From Panax quinquefolius (lineage: Eukaryota > Streptophyta > Magnoliopsida > Apiales > Araliaceae), in NCBI GenBank assembly GCA_020205615.1, contig CM035163.1, forward strand, positions 41,364,189 to 41,428,188: a stretch of DNA of 64,000 bases. Reading direction: 5' to 3'. Below the pieces are notes generated by a model that was not told the DNA's origin, did not search any database, and was given only the letters and a program-made list of their open reading frames with translations. This document shows positions 1 to 10,951 of the stretch, piece after piece (the first letter of the stretch is position 1; the number at the start of each line of letters is the position of its first letter). Made by a program: the position numbers and the translations under genes.

Positions 1-128
1 AAGTAAAAATAAAAATAGTTTATACCTTGAACCTTTGATTGTGTGATAGCAAAATTGATAGCAAATTCCCTCTCAATCCTTCTCCTTCTTGATTCCACTC
101 TCAATTCTCTGCAATTCTCACCAATATA

Positions 129-159
<31 letters not shown>

Positions 160-362
160 GCTATCTAGTAAGCCTTAGAAAAATAATACGTGAAATAACC
201 CACTGAGCGCTTAAACACTGATAATCGTGATTATCAGTTTATTAAGCCAAGTGTCTTCGACAGTTATATTAACCAAAAGCCACAAGGCTTTGTTTGGTTA
301 CACAGAATTTTCATAATAGATTATTTTTATAATATTTTTATTATATAGTTTCACTTGTCACG
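1..362 (-). repeat. Truncated 3' LTR of gypsy element B
   Basis: This stretch matches 13226-13587, inside the 5' LTR of element B, with no net length change and roughly a dozen substitutions by eye, including the same CT-dinucleotide run. The match ends at position 361/362, where the LTR of element A starts. I read it as the part of B's 3' LTR left of an A insertion; the rest of this LTR lies outside the window or was deleted. Confidence 0.8.
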
Positions 363-1339
363 TGTGACGCCCCCAAAATAGGTATACATCACCCATTCTG
401 AGTCGTCAAATACATGGTACAAAAATCAAATACAAACTTAATTATACAACTGTCGTGTAATATACGACAAAACATAGCTGAGAGTTTAAACAAGAACATT
501 GCCTTCTAGACAATATCCACTCTCAATGGAGTCCTCATTACATTTATTATCACACTATTTAACAGAATAGTGAGGACTACTAATGCTATCATCCGACCGT
601 CACTCCGCTCCCCGACTAGTCCCAAATTTATATTCTCATTTCAAAGAGAACGGTGAAAAGAAAGGGTGAGCTCAACTAGCCCAAAGAAGAAATATTTTGA
701 CTAAAATAATGTAGAATAAATTATCCTTAGCCTTCAACAAGATAACAACCGATAGAATACAATAGACAAACAAGGTTTAGATCAACAATCTGCAATCTTA
801 ATAAGCAATCCATTAAAGAGTCAAGTAGAGCATAAAATCTACTATCTTCTATGATTTAAAAAGTTTTTCATCAACTTTGTCACTGAGACTCATCTTAATA
901 AATAAAATCGAATCATCCCTGCACCACGACCAAGGATATTCATGTAATCATCAATGGTCATGATTATACCGAATAATCCCTGGTCATAATCATACCAACA
1001 ACTGTCCATCAATAAACTACAGGCCAATGAGGACTTTTACCACATCATTCGTTACATTACGGTTATGATTATACCGAATAATCCCTGGTCATAATCATAC
1101 TAAGTCCATCTATGCACGTAAGCCAAAGATGACATTCATCACAATATAAGCACAAGGATGATGACATTGACATAATAATTCAATAACAAGGATAAATTTT
1201 AAAGATTTATAATTTAATTTATCCAGAATTCAATAACGTTCAAATTGTCAACATGATACTGCTTTGAGGAGTAAAATTCAAGAATAATATTCATGTACCA
1301 AAAATAATTTGGACAGAAAAGAAATGTATTTTTTGGATA

Positions 1340-1600
1340 AATAGTACCCCGTAAATAGTACCCTATGAATAGTACTTCGGGAATAGTACCTCATGAATAG
1401 TACCCGACATGAAAAGTGTCCCAAATACCCGAGTGAATAATACTAGAGTGAATAGTAATCGGGTAAATAGTAACCCGTGAATAGTAACTCGTGAATAGTA
1501 CTCCGACACAAAAAGTGCCCCGAATACCCGAGGGAATAATACTAGAGTGAATAGTAACTGGGTTAATAGTAACCCGTGAATAGTAACTCATAAAAGAAAA
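1340..1600. repeat. Degenerate AATAGTA-type short tandem repeats in LTR A
   Basis: Short degenerate units such as GAATAGTAACTCGT and AATAGTACCC recur through this interval. The related units appear as their complement (GAGTTACTATTCAC) at about 18830-18900 in the solo LTR of the same family, so this array is an old property of the family. Confidence 0.75.
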
Positions 1601-1689
1601 ATACTAAAGAAAACGATATTTCATGACGAGTACAAAAGAAATGATATCTCATACGAGTATAATAGAATATACGAAACTACAAATGGATT

Positions 1690-2120
1690 TTCATCCGCCA
1701 TGCGGTAATCCACATAGACAGATCATTTCCACAATTTAATAAAGAATGAATACGAAGGGTCATTCACCATGCATACTGATGAGTCCACATGTATGAGTTA
1801 TTCCAATAGAATAATAAAGAATGGAATAATGTAAGAATTCACCATGCATGCCGTAATCGTGTAGAGCAGTTGTTCCAATGTAATAATAAAGAATGGAATA
1901 ACAGAAGAATTCACCAGGCATGCGGTAATCCGCACAGACAGGTTATTCCAACAGAATAATAAAGAATGGAATAACAAAAGAATTCACCAAGCATGCGGTA
2001 GTCCGCACAGACAGGTTATTCCAACAGAATAATAAGGAATGAAATAATAGAAGAATTCACCAGGCATGCGGTAGTCCACATAAACAGGTTATTCCAACAG
2101 AATAATAAAGAATGGAATAA
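1690..2120. repeat. About 72-bp tandem repeat in LTR A
   Basis: The phrase GAATTCACCA followed by a GCATGCGGTAATCC-like block recurs at about 1835, 1908, 1980 and 2053, a spacing of 72-73 bp, with more diverged copies upstream. I do not see this array in the solo LTR of the same family, which carries a different internal repeat. Confidence 0.8.
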
Positions 2121-3491
2121 CAACCCTTACGAGTATTGAAAAAAATAACTCTCTTCATGAATATGAAAGAAATAATACCCATTACCTCAGAAAAAGACTG
2201 GATACTAGAATAGTGAGGTAGCAGACTTCTCTTCTTCTTTCTCTCTATAATTTCTCTCTATAATAATTGCTCTTGTGAGACTTAGTGAATTGGTGAGAAA
2301 TGAAGGAAGAATAAACTTCTATTTATAGGAAAATATAGTTTCGATAATTGCACGTTTTGGGGCTCGAAATATTATAGTATAATACCTTCCTCTTTTTCTT
2401 CATTTTTAATTTAGTCCTGCAAGTATTATCAAACTTGCACCACCTCCCCTAATAGTAAATAATGTGAATTAATAGTTCATTCATGTGCTTAATAGTATAA
2501 TCATATGAAAAAACTAATTACAGTATAGTACCTTCATCTATACCTCCATTTTTAACTTAGTCATGCAAGTATTATCAATCTTGCACCACCTCCCCTAATA
2601 GTACATGAATGTGAATCAATAGTACACATATGTGAACAAATAGTTATAATCATGTGAATTAATAGCAATTAATTGCTCATTTATCCGATTAATTACCCGA
2701 TTGGTCAGTATAACTTTCAGACATCAATTATTATCAAAATAAATGTCAATTTCCACTAACACTAATAATCCCAACACAATGGAACTATCAATCTCATCTT
2801 TAATCAACACGAACTTATTCATCATTAATATTATAACTCACAATATTTAACAACCAAGTCATTCCTAAGAAAGAGGGGGCTTTCCGATAAGGATTTCTCC
2901 TTATTGGCGTGCAATTAAGTGACCAAACCTCTCCTTGACAGAACTTCTAGACATTGTCAATATTGCAAATAATAATATGAATAACTTTGTCGTCTCAATT
3001 ATTAATTTAATAATATAACATATTATACAGATGATACTGTGATAATAATTGAATCAATATTATGAGAGATATGATACAACAATTACTGTAGCAATAATTA
3101 AGTATAACTGAGTGACTTTAAGCAGCAATAATCAATACCGCGTGCTACTATGCAACCACACGTATTACTGTACTTTTACAACGGGGTAGTTCAACAGTTT
3201 TAACGGTAACACTTTCATCGTTATTTTTATAAAATGATAATTCTGTCATTTTCTAACTATGACAATACTTTCGTTGTGGGGTCCACTAATGATTGTGCCA
3301 TCATACGGATATTCCCTGACAAAAAGAATATTTCCCGACCAAACGAATATTTTATAACAACTTGCATACTTTGCAAAATTTTCACATATCACCCTTAACT
3401 TTAACCTTTTATCAATTTAACCATTTACGAAATAACATAATAATTAAAGGAAAATTGAATACTTTCACTTAAAAAAATTTGGGGTCTTACA

Positions 3492-3504
3492 ATCTCCCCT
3501 CCTT
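3492..3504 (-). other. Polypurine tract of element A
   Basis: On the minus strand AAGGAGGGGAGAT lies directly before the LTR start TGTAAGACCCC. This is the expected plus-strand priming site of a gypsy element. Confidence 0.8.
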
Positions 3505-3830
3505 ATGAAATTTTGCCCTCGAAATTTACGTACGTACGTGGTATGCCGAAGAGGTGAGGATACCTTGACTTCATTTCAGATTCTAACTCTTGAGGTATAA
3601 CCTTTGAGTGTCGAATATGATCATTCTTATCCAAGATTTTAACATGTAACTCCTCATACGTTAAATCTTCTGCTATCTCGTTTAATTCTAATTCAATAAT
3701 GTGGTTTGGGTCATCCACATATTTACGTAACATCAATACGTGAAAAACGTTATGAACACGTGACATACTTGTTGGTAAAACGAGTCTATAGGCCACAGTT
3801 CCTACTCGATCGAGGATTTCAAATAGACCA
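3503..3830 (-). pseudogene. Element A integrase C-terminus with deleted chromodomain
   Basis: The translation contains the hallmark of chromoviral integrase tails: VAYRLVLPTSMSRVHNVFHV, then VKILDKNDHIRHSKVIP and finally SRYPHLFG. Between the last two blocks the central chromodomain residues (normally a V-WRNH-EEATWE stretch, still present in element B) are missing, so the domain is internally deleted. It lies just before the polypurine tract, as expected for the last part of pol. Confidence 0.8.
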
Positions 3831-4250
3831 ATAAAATCAAGGGTTGAGATTTCCTCTCTTCATCAAGTCTTCTTCTAGAATAACGCCCTCTTGAACCTTC
3901 TTCTTCACATTCATCAGCTCCGGGTGTGTAGCTTGAGCGGCCTTTAACTTTATCGATTAAAGTCGATTCTACTCGTATAGTTGATATCAACATGTGGGTC
4001 CCTAGAGTCTTTAACTCTATCTTCATCATTTGGAAGTTATACGAAATGGGTTTTTGTGTTAACAACGTCACACTCGTAACCACATACGATCTTCTACTCA
4101 ACGCGTCAGCTACCACTTTCGCTTTTCCACGATGATATTGAATGGTATAGTCGTAATCTTCAACAGCTCGAGCCAACGTCCTTGGCACATTATACGCTCA
4201 TTTTAGGTGAAGAAATATTTGAGAGTTTTAGAAATGGGTTTTGTACTGGG
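3831..4250 (-). pseudogene. Element A RNase H fragment fused to downstream scrap
   Basis: The segment reads RTLARAVEDYDYTIQYHRGK and then VVADALSRRS, the C-terminal end of a gypsy RNase H with its last catalytic Asp kept. The preceding RNase H core and the whole RT are gone. What follows is out of frame with the integrase tail, so this is a deletion product. Confidence 0.7.
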
Positions 4251-5205
4251 GTCAATACAAAATTTGATTTCACGCTCTAGGGGTAGGCTAAGAAGTCTTC
4301 AAGAATACGTCAGGAAATTTATTGACAATAGAAATATCATTCAAAACTGTGACTCTCATCCAAGACTTGGATAGTACGTAACATTGATACCTATCAACTT
4401 GCCATCGTCATTCACGACGTTGCCTAAAGAAAGTCTGGCTTCGGTGCATTCCACATAAGGAAGTCAACAACGAAAGGATCGGGGCTCTTTACTAATGGCT
4501 TAATATAATAGTGATTGACTTTAGTGGTTTGGTTGCTTGAATTCACATAACAGTTTGGTTAGGAATATGAAAGCTAACAACCTTACAAAAATAATCAATT
4601 TTGGCATGATGAGTAGTTAACCAATCGATTCCTAAAATCACATCAAGGGCAAATATCTTCAAAGAGATAAGATCGACAGGTAACGTGAAAGTGTCTATTT
4701 AAATCAACAAGATTTATAAATAATGGAGGTAACGAAGGTTTCTACTAACGAAGTTTCAACCAATAAGTCAAAGTCTAACTTCTCTGGGGTCAAATTTAAA
4801 CGTCGAACGCAAGCAAGAGAGATAAAATAATGGGTAGAACTGGTATCTAATAAGGTATAGACTTCGCAAGAATTTATAATTAACTAACCCATGCTAACTT
4901 TGTTCGGGTTACTCGCTTTTTGAGAAGTCACGAAAAACGCTCTTTTTAAAACCACCGACCTTGTTTTGTCCGTATCCGCCTTTGGTGCCACCATCCCAGC
5001 TGGACTTGACTTTGGTGCACGATAAAAACGGTCTAGGTGACCTTCTTTTCCACAATTATAACATGCTTTGGACTGCATCATGCAGTTTGGACTGATATGT
5101 CCCTCCCCTCCGCATTTGAAGCATACAATTGGTGGTCGTTCTCCTCCCCTAGAATTTGTTGCTGGTGTTGGTGCTGCTGCCTTAACAAGATTCTGTCCCC
5201 AGAAT
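4251..5205 (-). pseudogene. Element A gag zinc knuckles and protease remnant
   Basis: Two CCHC zinc knuckles are visible (CFKCGGEGHISPNC and CYNCGKEGHLD, the second lacking its last Cys) at about 5130-5030. Further along the minus strand comes a decayed retropepsin: LLDTSS in place of the usual DTG/DSG active-site loop, then DVILGIDWL, the conserved C-terminal protease motif. The region ends with a short stretch typical of the RT lead-in (LPLEREIKFCIDP). Stops and shifts are frequent. The segment belongs to A and not B, because B has its own complete gag and protease at 8.1-9.7 kb. Confidence 0.75.
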
Positions 5206-5217
5206 CGGTGTACAAGA

Positions 5218-5619
5218 TTAAGCAAATAACTGAGGATAATTCTTCATCATAACGCTCTCAAATTCCCACGTAGCTTCTTCAGCATTGTGGTTTCTCCAGA
5301 CTACCTTAACAGAAGGTATCACTTTATTCCTCAGTACTTGCTCTTTTCTGTCGATAATTTGAACAGGGACTTCTTCATATGACAAATCTTTCTCAAATTG
5401 TAAGGGCTCATATTCTATAATATGTTTATAATCAGGCTTATATGGCCTCAATACCGAGATATGAAAAATATTATGAATATGCTCCAACTCCGGAGGTAAA
5501 GATACCTCGTACGCCACTTCACCAACTCGACGAAGCACTTCAAAAGGTCCTATAAATCTAGGGCTCAATTTCCCCTTCTTGCCAAACCGAATTTTCCCCT
5601 TCCAGGGAGACACTTTCAA
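5218..5619 (-). pseudogene. Element B integrase C-terminus and chromodomain
   Basis: The minus-strand translation starts after the integrase core with a basic stretch and LSPRFIGPFEVLRRVG, the conserved integrase C-terminal fold, continues through HIHNIFHISVLRPYKPD, and ends in a chromodomain: VQIIDRKEQVLRNKVIP, then VWRNHNAEEATWEFES, then KNYPQLFA. The aromatic residues in WRNH and TWE are those expected in a CHD/CR-type chromodomain, thought to steer integration into heterochromatin. The frame is offset from the preceding integrase core, implying a frameshift near 5616. Confidence 0.85.
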
Positions 5620-6479
5620 GAAAACATAACTACCGACATCGAATTCTCATGCTGATTGGCATATTTCTTTTGTCTATCTTGTGCAGCCATCAATCTCGCT
5701 CGAATAACCTTGATGATCTCGACAATCTGTTGTACCAATTCTGGACCCAATAACAGACATTCACCTACCTCATCCCAGCATAACGAAGTTCTGCATTTTC
5801 TACCGTATAACGCTTCATAAGGTGGCATGCCAATACTCGTGTGATAACTATTATTATAAGCAAATTCTACCAACGGTAGATGATCATCCCAATTACCCTT
5901 GAAATCCATGATACAGCTCTGAGCATATCCTCTAGTGTTTGGATGGTTCTCTCACTCTGTTCGTTGGTCTGAGGATGGTACGTTGTGCTCATTCTTAGCT
6001 GTGTTCCCAAACATTCATGTAATCTTTTCCAAAAATTAGATGTGAAACGTGGATCTCTGTTTGATACAATGGACACAGGTACATCGTGTCTTAAAACAAT
6101 TTCCTTCACGTACAGTTTGGCCAACCGATCTAAGGTAAATCTAATCTTGATTGGCAAAAAGTGTGCAGACTTTGTCAATCGATCGATAATCACCCAAATG
6201 ACATCGTAACCTTGCTGAGTCGTTGGAAGACCTACCACAAAATCCATTGTGATAGGCCCCCATTTCCATTCTGGTATCTCCAATGGTTGTAATAATCCGC
6301 TTGACCCTTGATGTTCAGCTTTAACTTTCTGACACGTAAACATTTTCCATGCATTCAGCCACATCCTTCTTCATATTCAGCCACCAAAAATGATGTCTAA
6401 GATCCTGGTACATCTTTGTACTCCTAGGGTGAATCGAATATCTTGAATTATGAGCTTCACTCAGAATTTCTTCTTTAAC
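5616..6479 (-). pseudogene. Element B integrase (zinc-binding region and catalytic core)
   Basis: The core shows [10 protein letters not shown] (first catalytic Asp), [13 protein letters not shown] and [12 protein letters not shown] (catalytic Glu), followed by [20 protein letters not shown]. The family normally has SDRDPRF at the second site, so the second catalytic Asp has become Asn. The upstream HHCC region is readable (HPRSTKMYQDLRHHFWWLN) but broken. At least two frameshifts split the domain between 6360 and 5870. The enzyme would not be active. Confidence 0.85.
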
Positions 6480-7139
6480 TTATGGTACTTGCGGAACCCA
6501 AATTCTCCCTTCGAATCGAAGTAACCCTTCTAAATCGATTTTGAATTTGTTTTCCTCACCTTCAGATATCTTCTGTTTTATCTTTTTACAGTCTTTATCC
6601 TGAATTTGCACATTTTTCACCTTATCCACCAATGTGGAACTGTTACCTATCTGGAACAACTTTTCATCGGATTCTGTCGGATATTTAATTTCTAACTCCA
6701 TTTTAGCCATTTCCGACACTAGCTTCTCCTGAGCAGTTAACAACATTAACTTCTTCTGTCCCTTCCTACTTAGAGCATTAGCAACAACATTTGCTTTTCC
6801 GGGATGATAGAATATTTCGCAATCATAGTCTTTGATCAGCTCCAACCATCTTCTTTGTCGCATGTTCAAGTCTTTTTGTGTAAAGATATACTTCAGACTT
6901 TTATGGTCAGTATATATCTCACACCTCTCTCCATAAAGATAATGTCTCCAAATTTTTAGGGCAAACACCACCGCTGCCAACTCTAAATCATGAGTCGGGT
7001 ACCCTTTCTCGTAATCTTTCAACTGTCGTGATGCATATGCAATAAATCTGCCGTTTTGCATAAGCACACCACCCAGTCCTTTATGAGATGCGTCACTATA
7101 CACCACAAAATTTCTTGTATCATCAGCCAATGACAACAC
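6480..7139 (-). pseudogene. Element B RNase H
   Basis: This open segment starts with a typical gypsy RNase H ([18 protein letters not shown]), then [21 protein letters not shown] and [15 protein letters not shown], so the first Asp, the Glu and the second Asp are kept. The last catalytic position reads VVANALSRK, whereas the family has VVADALSRK and element A keeps the Asp. That is an Asp-to-Asn change. The tail continues into the linker to integrase. Confidence 0.88.
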
Positions 7140-7928
7140 AGGTGCAGAGCTCAGCCTCTTCTTTAACTCTCAAAAACTTTCCTCACACTTCTCTGTCCAA
7201 ACAAATTTAACTGCCTTCCTAGTTAAATTCGTCAACAGAGTCGCGATCTTGGAAAAGTCTTGAATAAAATGCCTGTAATAACCCGCCAATCCCAAGAAAC
7301 TCCTTACTTCTAACGGTGTCTTCGGCTAATCCCAGTTTATTACAGCTTCAACCTTTGATGGATCTACCGAAATTATGTCCTTATCAATAACGTGTCCAAG
7401 AAACTATACACGTTCTAACCAAAATTCACATTTTGAAAATTTTGCGTATAACTTCTCTTTTCTCAACGTCTCCAACGTCAATCTCAAGTGTTCAACATGT
7501 TCCTCTTTGGTCTTGGAATATACCAATATATCATCAATAAACACCACCACAATTTTGTCTAAGAATGGTTTAAACACCCTATTCATCAAATCCATGAACG
7601 TTGTAGGTGCATTGGTTAAACCAAAAAACATAACCAGAAACTCGTAATGACCATACCGAGTTCTGAACACTATTTTTGGTACATCCTCTGGCCTCACCTT
7701 TAGCTGATGATAACAACTCCTCAAGTCTATCTTTGAAAAATACCTCGTTCCCTTCAACTGATCGAATAGATCATCGATTCTAGGTAATGGATACTTATTT
7801 TTTATCGTGGCCTTATTCAATTCTCTATAATCGATGCAAAGCCGCATTGATCCATCTTTCTTCTTCACAAATAACATCGGTGCTCCCCATGGCGACACAC
7901 TCGGCTGAATATACTTCTTGTCGAGCAA
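7140..7928 (-). pseudogene. Element B reverse transcriptase
   Basis: The open part (7928-7404) has the canonical gypsy RT blocks: [71 protein letters not shown] and the active site FIDDILVYS, with FIDD in the YxDD position. From 7404 to 7140 the thumb continues with stops (a VDPSKVEAVINW-like connection). The frame before 7928 is shifted relative to the protease. Confidence 0.9.
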
Positions 7929-8102
7929 TTCTTACAATTATACCATCAACTCCTTCATCTCTACCGGGGCCATTCTGTATGGTGCTTTAGATATTGTGGT
8001 CGTTCCGGGTAATAAATCAATCACAAACTCGATTTGTCGATCCGGTGGAAGACCCAGCAAATCGTTTGGAAATACGTTCAGAAATTCTTTTATGATCGGT
8101 AT

Positions 8103-8588
8103 CTATTCTAACTTTGCACTCTTCTTTCGTGTATCGACTATGTAGGCTAAATATCCTACATATCCGTGTCTCAACAACTTCTTGGCTTGCATCACCGTTA
8201 GACAACTTGCTTGTCGAGGTGACTTGCTGCCAAAGAACACAACCTTTGACGGAGTCATAAGGTTAACACACATCCTTTGGCAATCAATTACTGCTCCGTA
8301 ATTGAATAACCAATCCATTCCCAGTATAACATCAAATTCACCAAGTCTTATTGGTATCAAATCTACCGTCATCTCATGACCCTTTATAACCACTCTATAA
8401 TTCCTATATACAAATCTAACAGGAATCACTTCCTTATTCGCAATCTCAATGCTTAAGGGAAATTCTAATTCTTCCTGAGGCAAATCGAAGTTCTGAGCAA
8501 ATTCATCGGATATAAATGAACAAGTAGCACCCGAATCAAATAGTACATAAGCATTAATACCATTAATCGGAATGATACCTGACACCAC
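8103..8588 (-). pseudogene. Element B aspartic protease
   Basis: The sequence contains YVLFDSGATCSFISDEFAQ, an intact D-S-G retropepsin active site, and later DVILGMDWL, the conserved flap/dimer-end motif. It follows gag in the same frame after one stop codon near 8598, so gag and pol were probably one continuous reading frame before decay. Confidence 0.88.
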
Positions 8589-8597
8589 ATCCTTAGA

Positions 8598-9689
8598 CTA
8601 TATAACATCTTGCACGGTTATATTGAAAGTCCTCGCAATAGGTCGGCTTGACTGTGCTGGTCCAATGATAGTCAATGCACCACCACCGTTGTTGTTTCCT
8701 TTTCCACCACTTGCACTTCCTGCTGGCTTCTTAGGACAATCACGAGCCATGTGATCTTTCGAACCACAGGTAAAGCATGCTCCTTTCTTCAGACTAAAAT
8801 AGTTCGGGGCAATGTGTCCCTCCTGACCACAGTTGAAACACACCCGCTTTCCCTTTAAACATACCCCAGTATGGTTCTTCCCACAAGTCACACAAGCTTC
8901 AAACTTTTTCTTCTGCTGATTTCCTTGTTGTCCTCCCGCAGTCGAATTCTTGCTCCACTTTCTCTTCTGACTGTTACTTCCAACATTACCTCCACCAGCC
9001 TTATTCTCATTATCATTCTTTCTCTTCTTCTGTTCTTGGTTGTACTTGATCAAGGCATCGCTTCCACCTTCCGCGATAATTTCCTTTTCCAGTACAGCCA
9101 CAAATGTATTTAGCTGAAACATTGAAACCTTGCTATAGAGCCAGGGTTTCAATCCTTGTTCGAACCTTCTCGCTTTACGCTCGTCAGTATTGACTTGATA
9201 AGTGGCAAACCTTACCAATTCGTTAAACTTTGCAGCATATTCTGGCACCGTCATCGTTCCTTGCTTCAACTCCAGAAAATGGACTTCAAACTGATTCCGA
9301 GAACTCACTGGAAAGTACATTTCAAAGAACATCTTCTTAAATCTATCCCATGCTATCACTCCTTGCCACCAGTAGCTAGCTTTAGACTTTAGCATGAACG
9401 TTGTGAACACAGTCTTTTGATCTTCGTTAACTCTAGCAACGTCAACCACCTTCTCCATTTCCATGTTCCAAGTTTGGGCTTCCACTGGATTCATAGACCC
9501 TTGAAACTCTGGCGGTCCAACCGCTTTGAATTCCTTAAAGGTCGTGACATGAGCTTGCGGTTGATTCGCAAGTGCACCCGTCAACAGAGCTACCAACTAC
9601 TGAACTGGATTAGTGTTGGCCTCGTTATTATTGTTAGTAGACCCCTCAGGAGGTGCTTGTTGACGTGGTTGTCTTCTTCTAGGAGGCAT
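8598..9689 (-). pseudogene. Element B gag
   Basis: The start is the ATG at 9689 (MPPRRRQPRQQAPPEG). One stop at about 9597 interrupts it, after which a 332-residue open segment follows. The retrotransposon gag fold is recognised from PPEFQGSMNPVEAQTWNMEM, then FFEMYFPVSSRNQFEVHFLE and LVRFATYQVNTDERKARRFE. A basic, Asn/Lys-rich linker precedes the CCHC zinc knuckles CFNCGQEGHIAPNY and CFTCGSKDHMARDC. The first has Tyr for its last Cys. Gag forms the virus-like particle and packages RNA. Confidence 0.9.
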
Positions 9690-9989
9690 CTTCTGTTAAA
9701 ATATACGCTTATTAGTTCATTACTCAACTTCTTGGGTATTTGAATTTTAACTTAAACATTCCAAGATTAAAGCTATAACACATAGCATTTCAAATAAACT
9801 TTGATATTTTATTCATTCATAACATTTTATAACATGTTAAAGATAGCATAACCGCTATAAACATTCACTTTTCTGAACTAGACAAGTTTCAGGATTACAT
9901 ACTCATACTATCCCTTTATTTATCTCAAAATAAGGGATTCACAATTTATTTATTCACATAATTAACCACATATTATTATCACTCTTATT

Positions 9990-10720
9990 CTATCTAGGCA
10001 TATTAAGACGTCGTAAGGCTTCTTGACGCTCTTCCTCCATAATATGATACACCATTCTGTGATCCATCACGAACCACGGCGAATTCTCAAACTGAGGTGG
10101 GTAATAATAGACTCGATCCTGGGCCCTATCGATCGCAGAATTAAAAGCGTAATCCATCTCGTTCATCTTGGCCTTCTTCACTTGGACCTTAGCCTCAGCA
10201 TGGTCTGCACGTTGAGTCGCCTTCATCCAAGCGTCCTCTCGCTTCTTGCACGCGCTTAGTCGATTCCTCTTTGAAGTCATCTTTTAATTTTCCATATCGT
10301 CTTCATCTTCTCGTTCACCGCCAACAGATCTTCATGCTGACCCTTTGTATGAACTAGGTCCCACTCCGTGTTTCCAAGGCATGAGTCGAGTTCCTGAATC
10401 TCCGCATCCTTCTGCTCTATCGAAGCATGATGCATCTCAACAATCTCCTTCAGCTCCTCAGCTTTATCCTGCAATTCTATGTTACGGTCGTATAGAGCGT
10501 CATACATCTCCGCTGATATGGAGTTTGGCAGAAACTCCTCAGGATCCTCTTCCTCATCATCCTCCTCTATCTCCTCAGAACTATCCTCCTCGAAATCGGT
10601 CACAGGCACATCCTCCTGGATCAACTATTCCCGCACAACATGAATATCTCGGGGTTCATCGTCTATAGGTATCTGAGGTATCGCTTCCCTACCTGGATTG
10701 GATCCTCTTTCATTTGACAT
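9990..10720 (-). pseudogene. Extra ORF between primer-binding site and gag of element B
   Basis: Starting at the ATG at 10720 (MSNERGSNPGREAIPQIP), a frame broken by one TAG near 10625 continues as 10624-10277, and then by a frame change near 10278 as 10280-9990, roughly 240 residues in all. The N-half is very acidic (VTDFEEDSSEEIEEDDEEED), followed by a likely coiled coil (RNIELQDKAEELKEIVEM and EQKDAEIQELD). The C-part is basic and ends in RQEALRRLNMPR. It is on the same strand as gag. I do not recognise a domain and assign no function. Typical elements of this lineage go from leader directly to gag, so it may be lineage-specific or acquired. Confidence 0.6.
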
Positions 10721-10936
10721 CCTGACAACAAAATATTTTAAGTTTTACTTAACATTTTTCGATACTCGCGACCACATAAGTTATTAACACATAGCACATA
10801 ATGTCTTTTATCGTTTAGCTTCAATGGATACCTTAATCCATTCCTAAAAATTAGATAAGAGTTTAACACCTCTATGTTTTCTATTTCCTTAAAGGTTACT
10901 TCCTAAGGTTTCCCCACCTAAGGTTCATAACCTAAA

Positions 10937-10948
10937 GCTTTGATACCA
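10937..10948 (-). other. Primer-binding site of element B (initiator tRNA-Met type)
   Basis: On the minus strand TGGTATCAAAGC lies three bases inside the LTR end (GGGGGTGTCACA, 10963-10952). It differs by one base from TGGTATCAGAGC, the usual tRNA-Met complement in plant LTR elements. Confidence 0.85.
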
Positions 10949-10951
10949 ACC

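Larger units (their letters stand above)
363..3491 (-). repeat. 3' LTR of gypsy element A
   Basis: Read on the minus strand the LTR starts TGTAAGACCCC (3491-3481) and ends GGGGGCGTCACA (374-363), so it has TG...CA ends. The polypurine tract abuts it at 3492. The same family, with the same termini, is the solo LTR at 17332-19926 in the opposite orientation. The 3.1-kb length is long and is partly due to internal tandem repeats. No coding capacity is expected; short ORFs inside it are chance. Confidence 0.9.
363..5205 (-). mobile_element. Element A: internally deleted Ty3/gypsy chromovirus, 3' part only
   Basis: In minus-strand order the remnant keeps a gag zinc-knuckle region (about 5200-4884), a decayed aspartic protease (about 4880-4500), a few RT-upstream residues, the end of RNase H (4188-about 4050), the integrase C-terminus with part of a chromodomain (about 3830-3503), a polypurine tract and the 3' LTR. 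Reverse transcriptase and the integrase core are missing. The 5' LTR, leader and start of gag are also absent: at about 5180-5215 the sequence passes directly into the 3' end of element B. The element cannot move by itself. Confidence 0.8.

Noticed and set aside
1391..1591. Minus-strand 66-residue ORF with SYYSRVTI repeats
   Set aside because: It is the translation of the AATAGTA tandem repeat in the LTR of element A.
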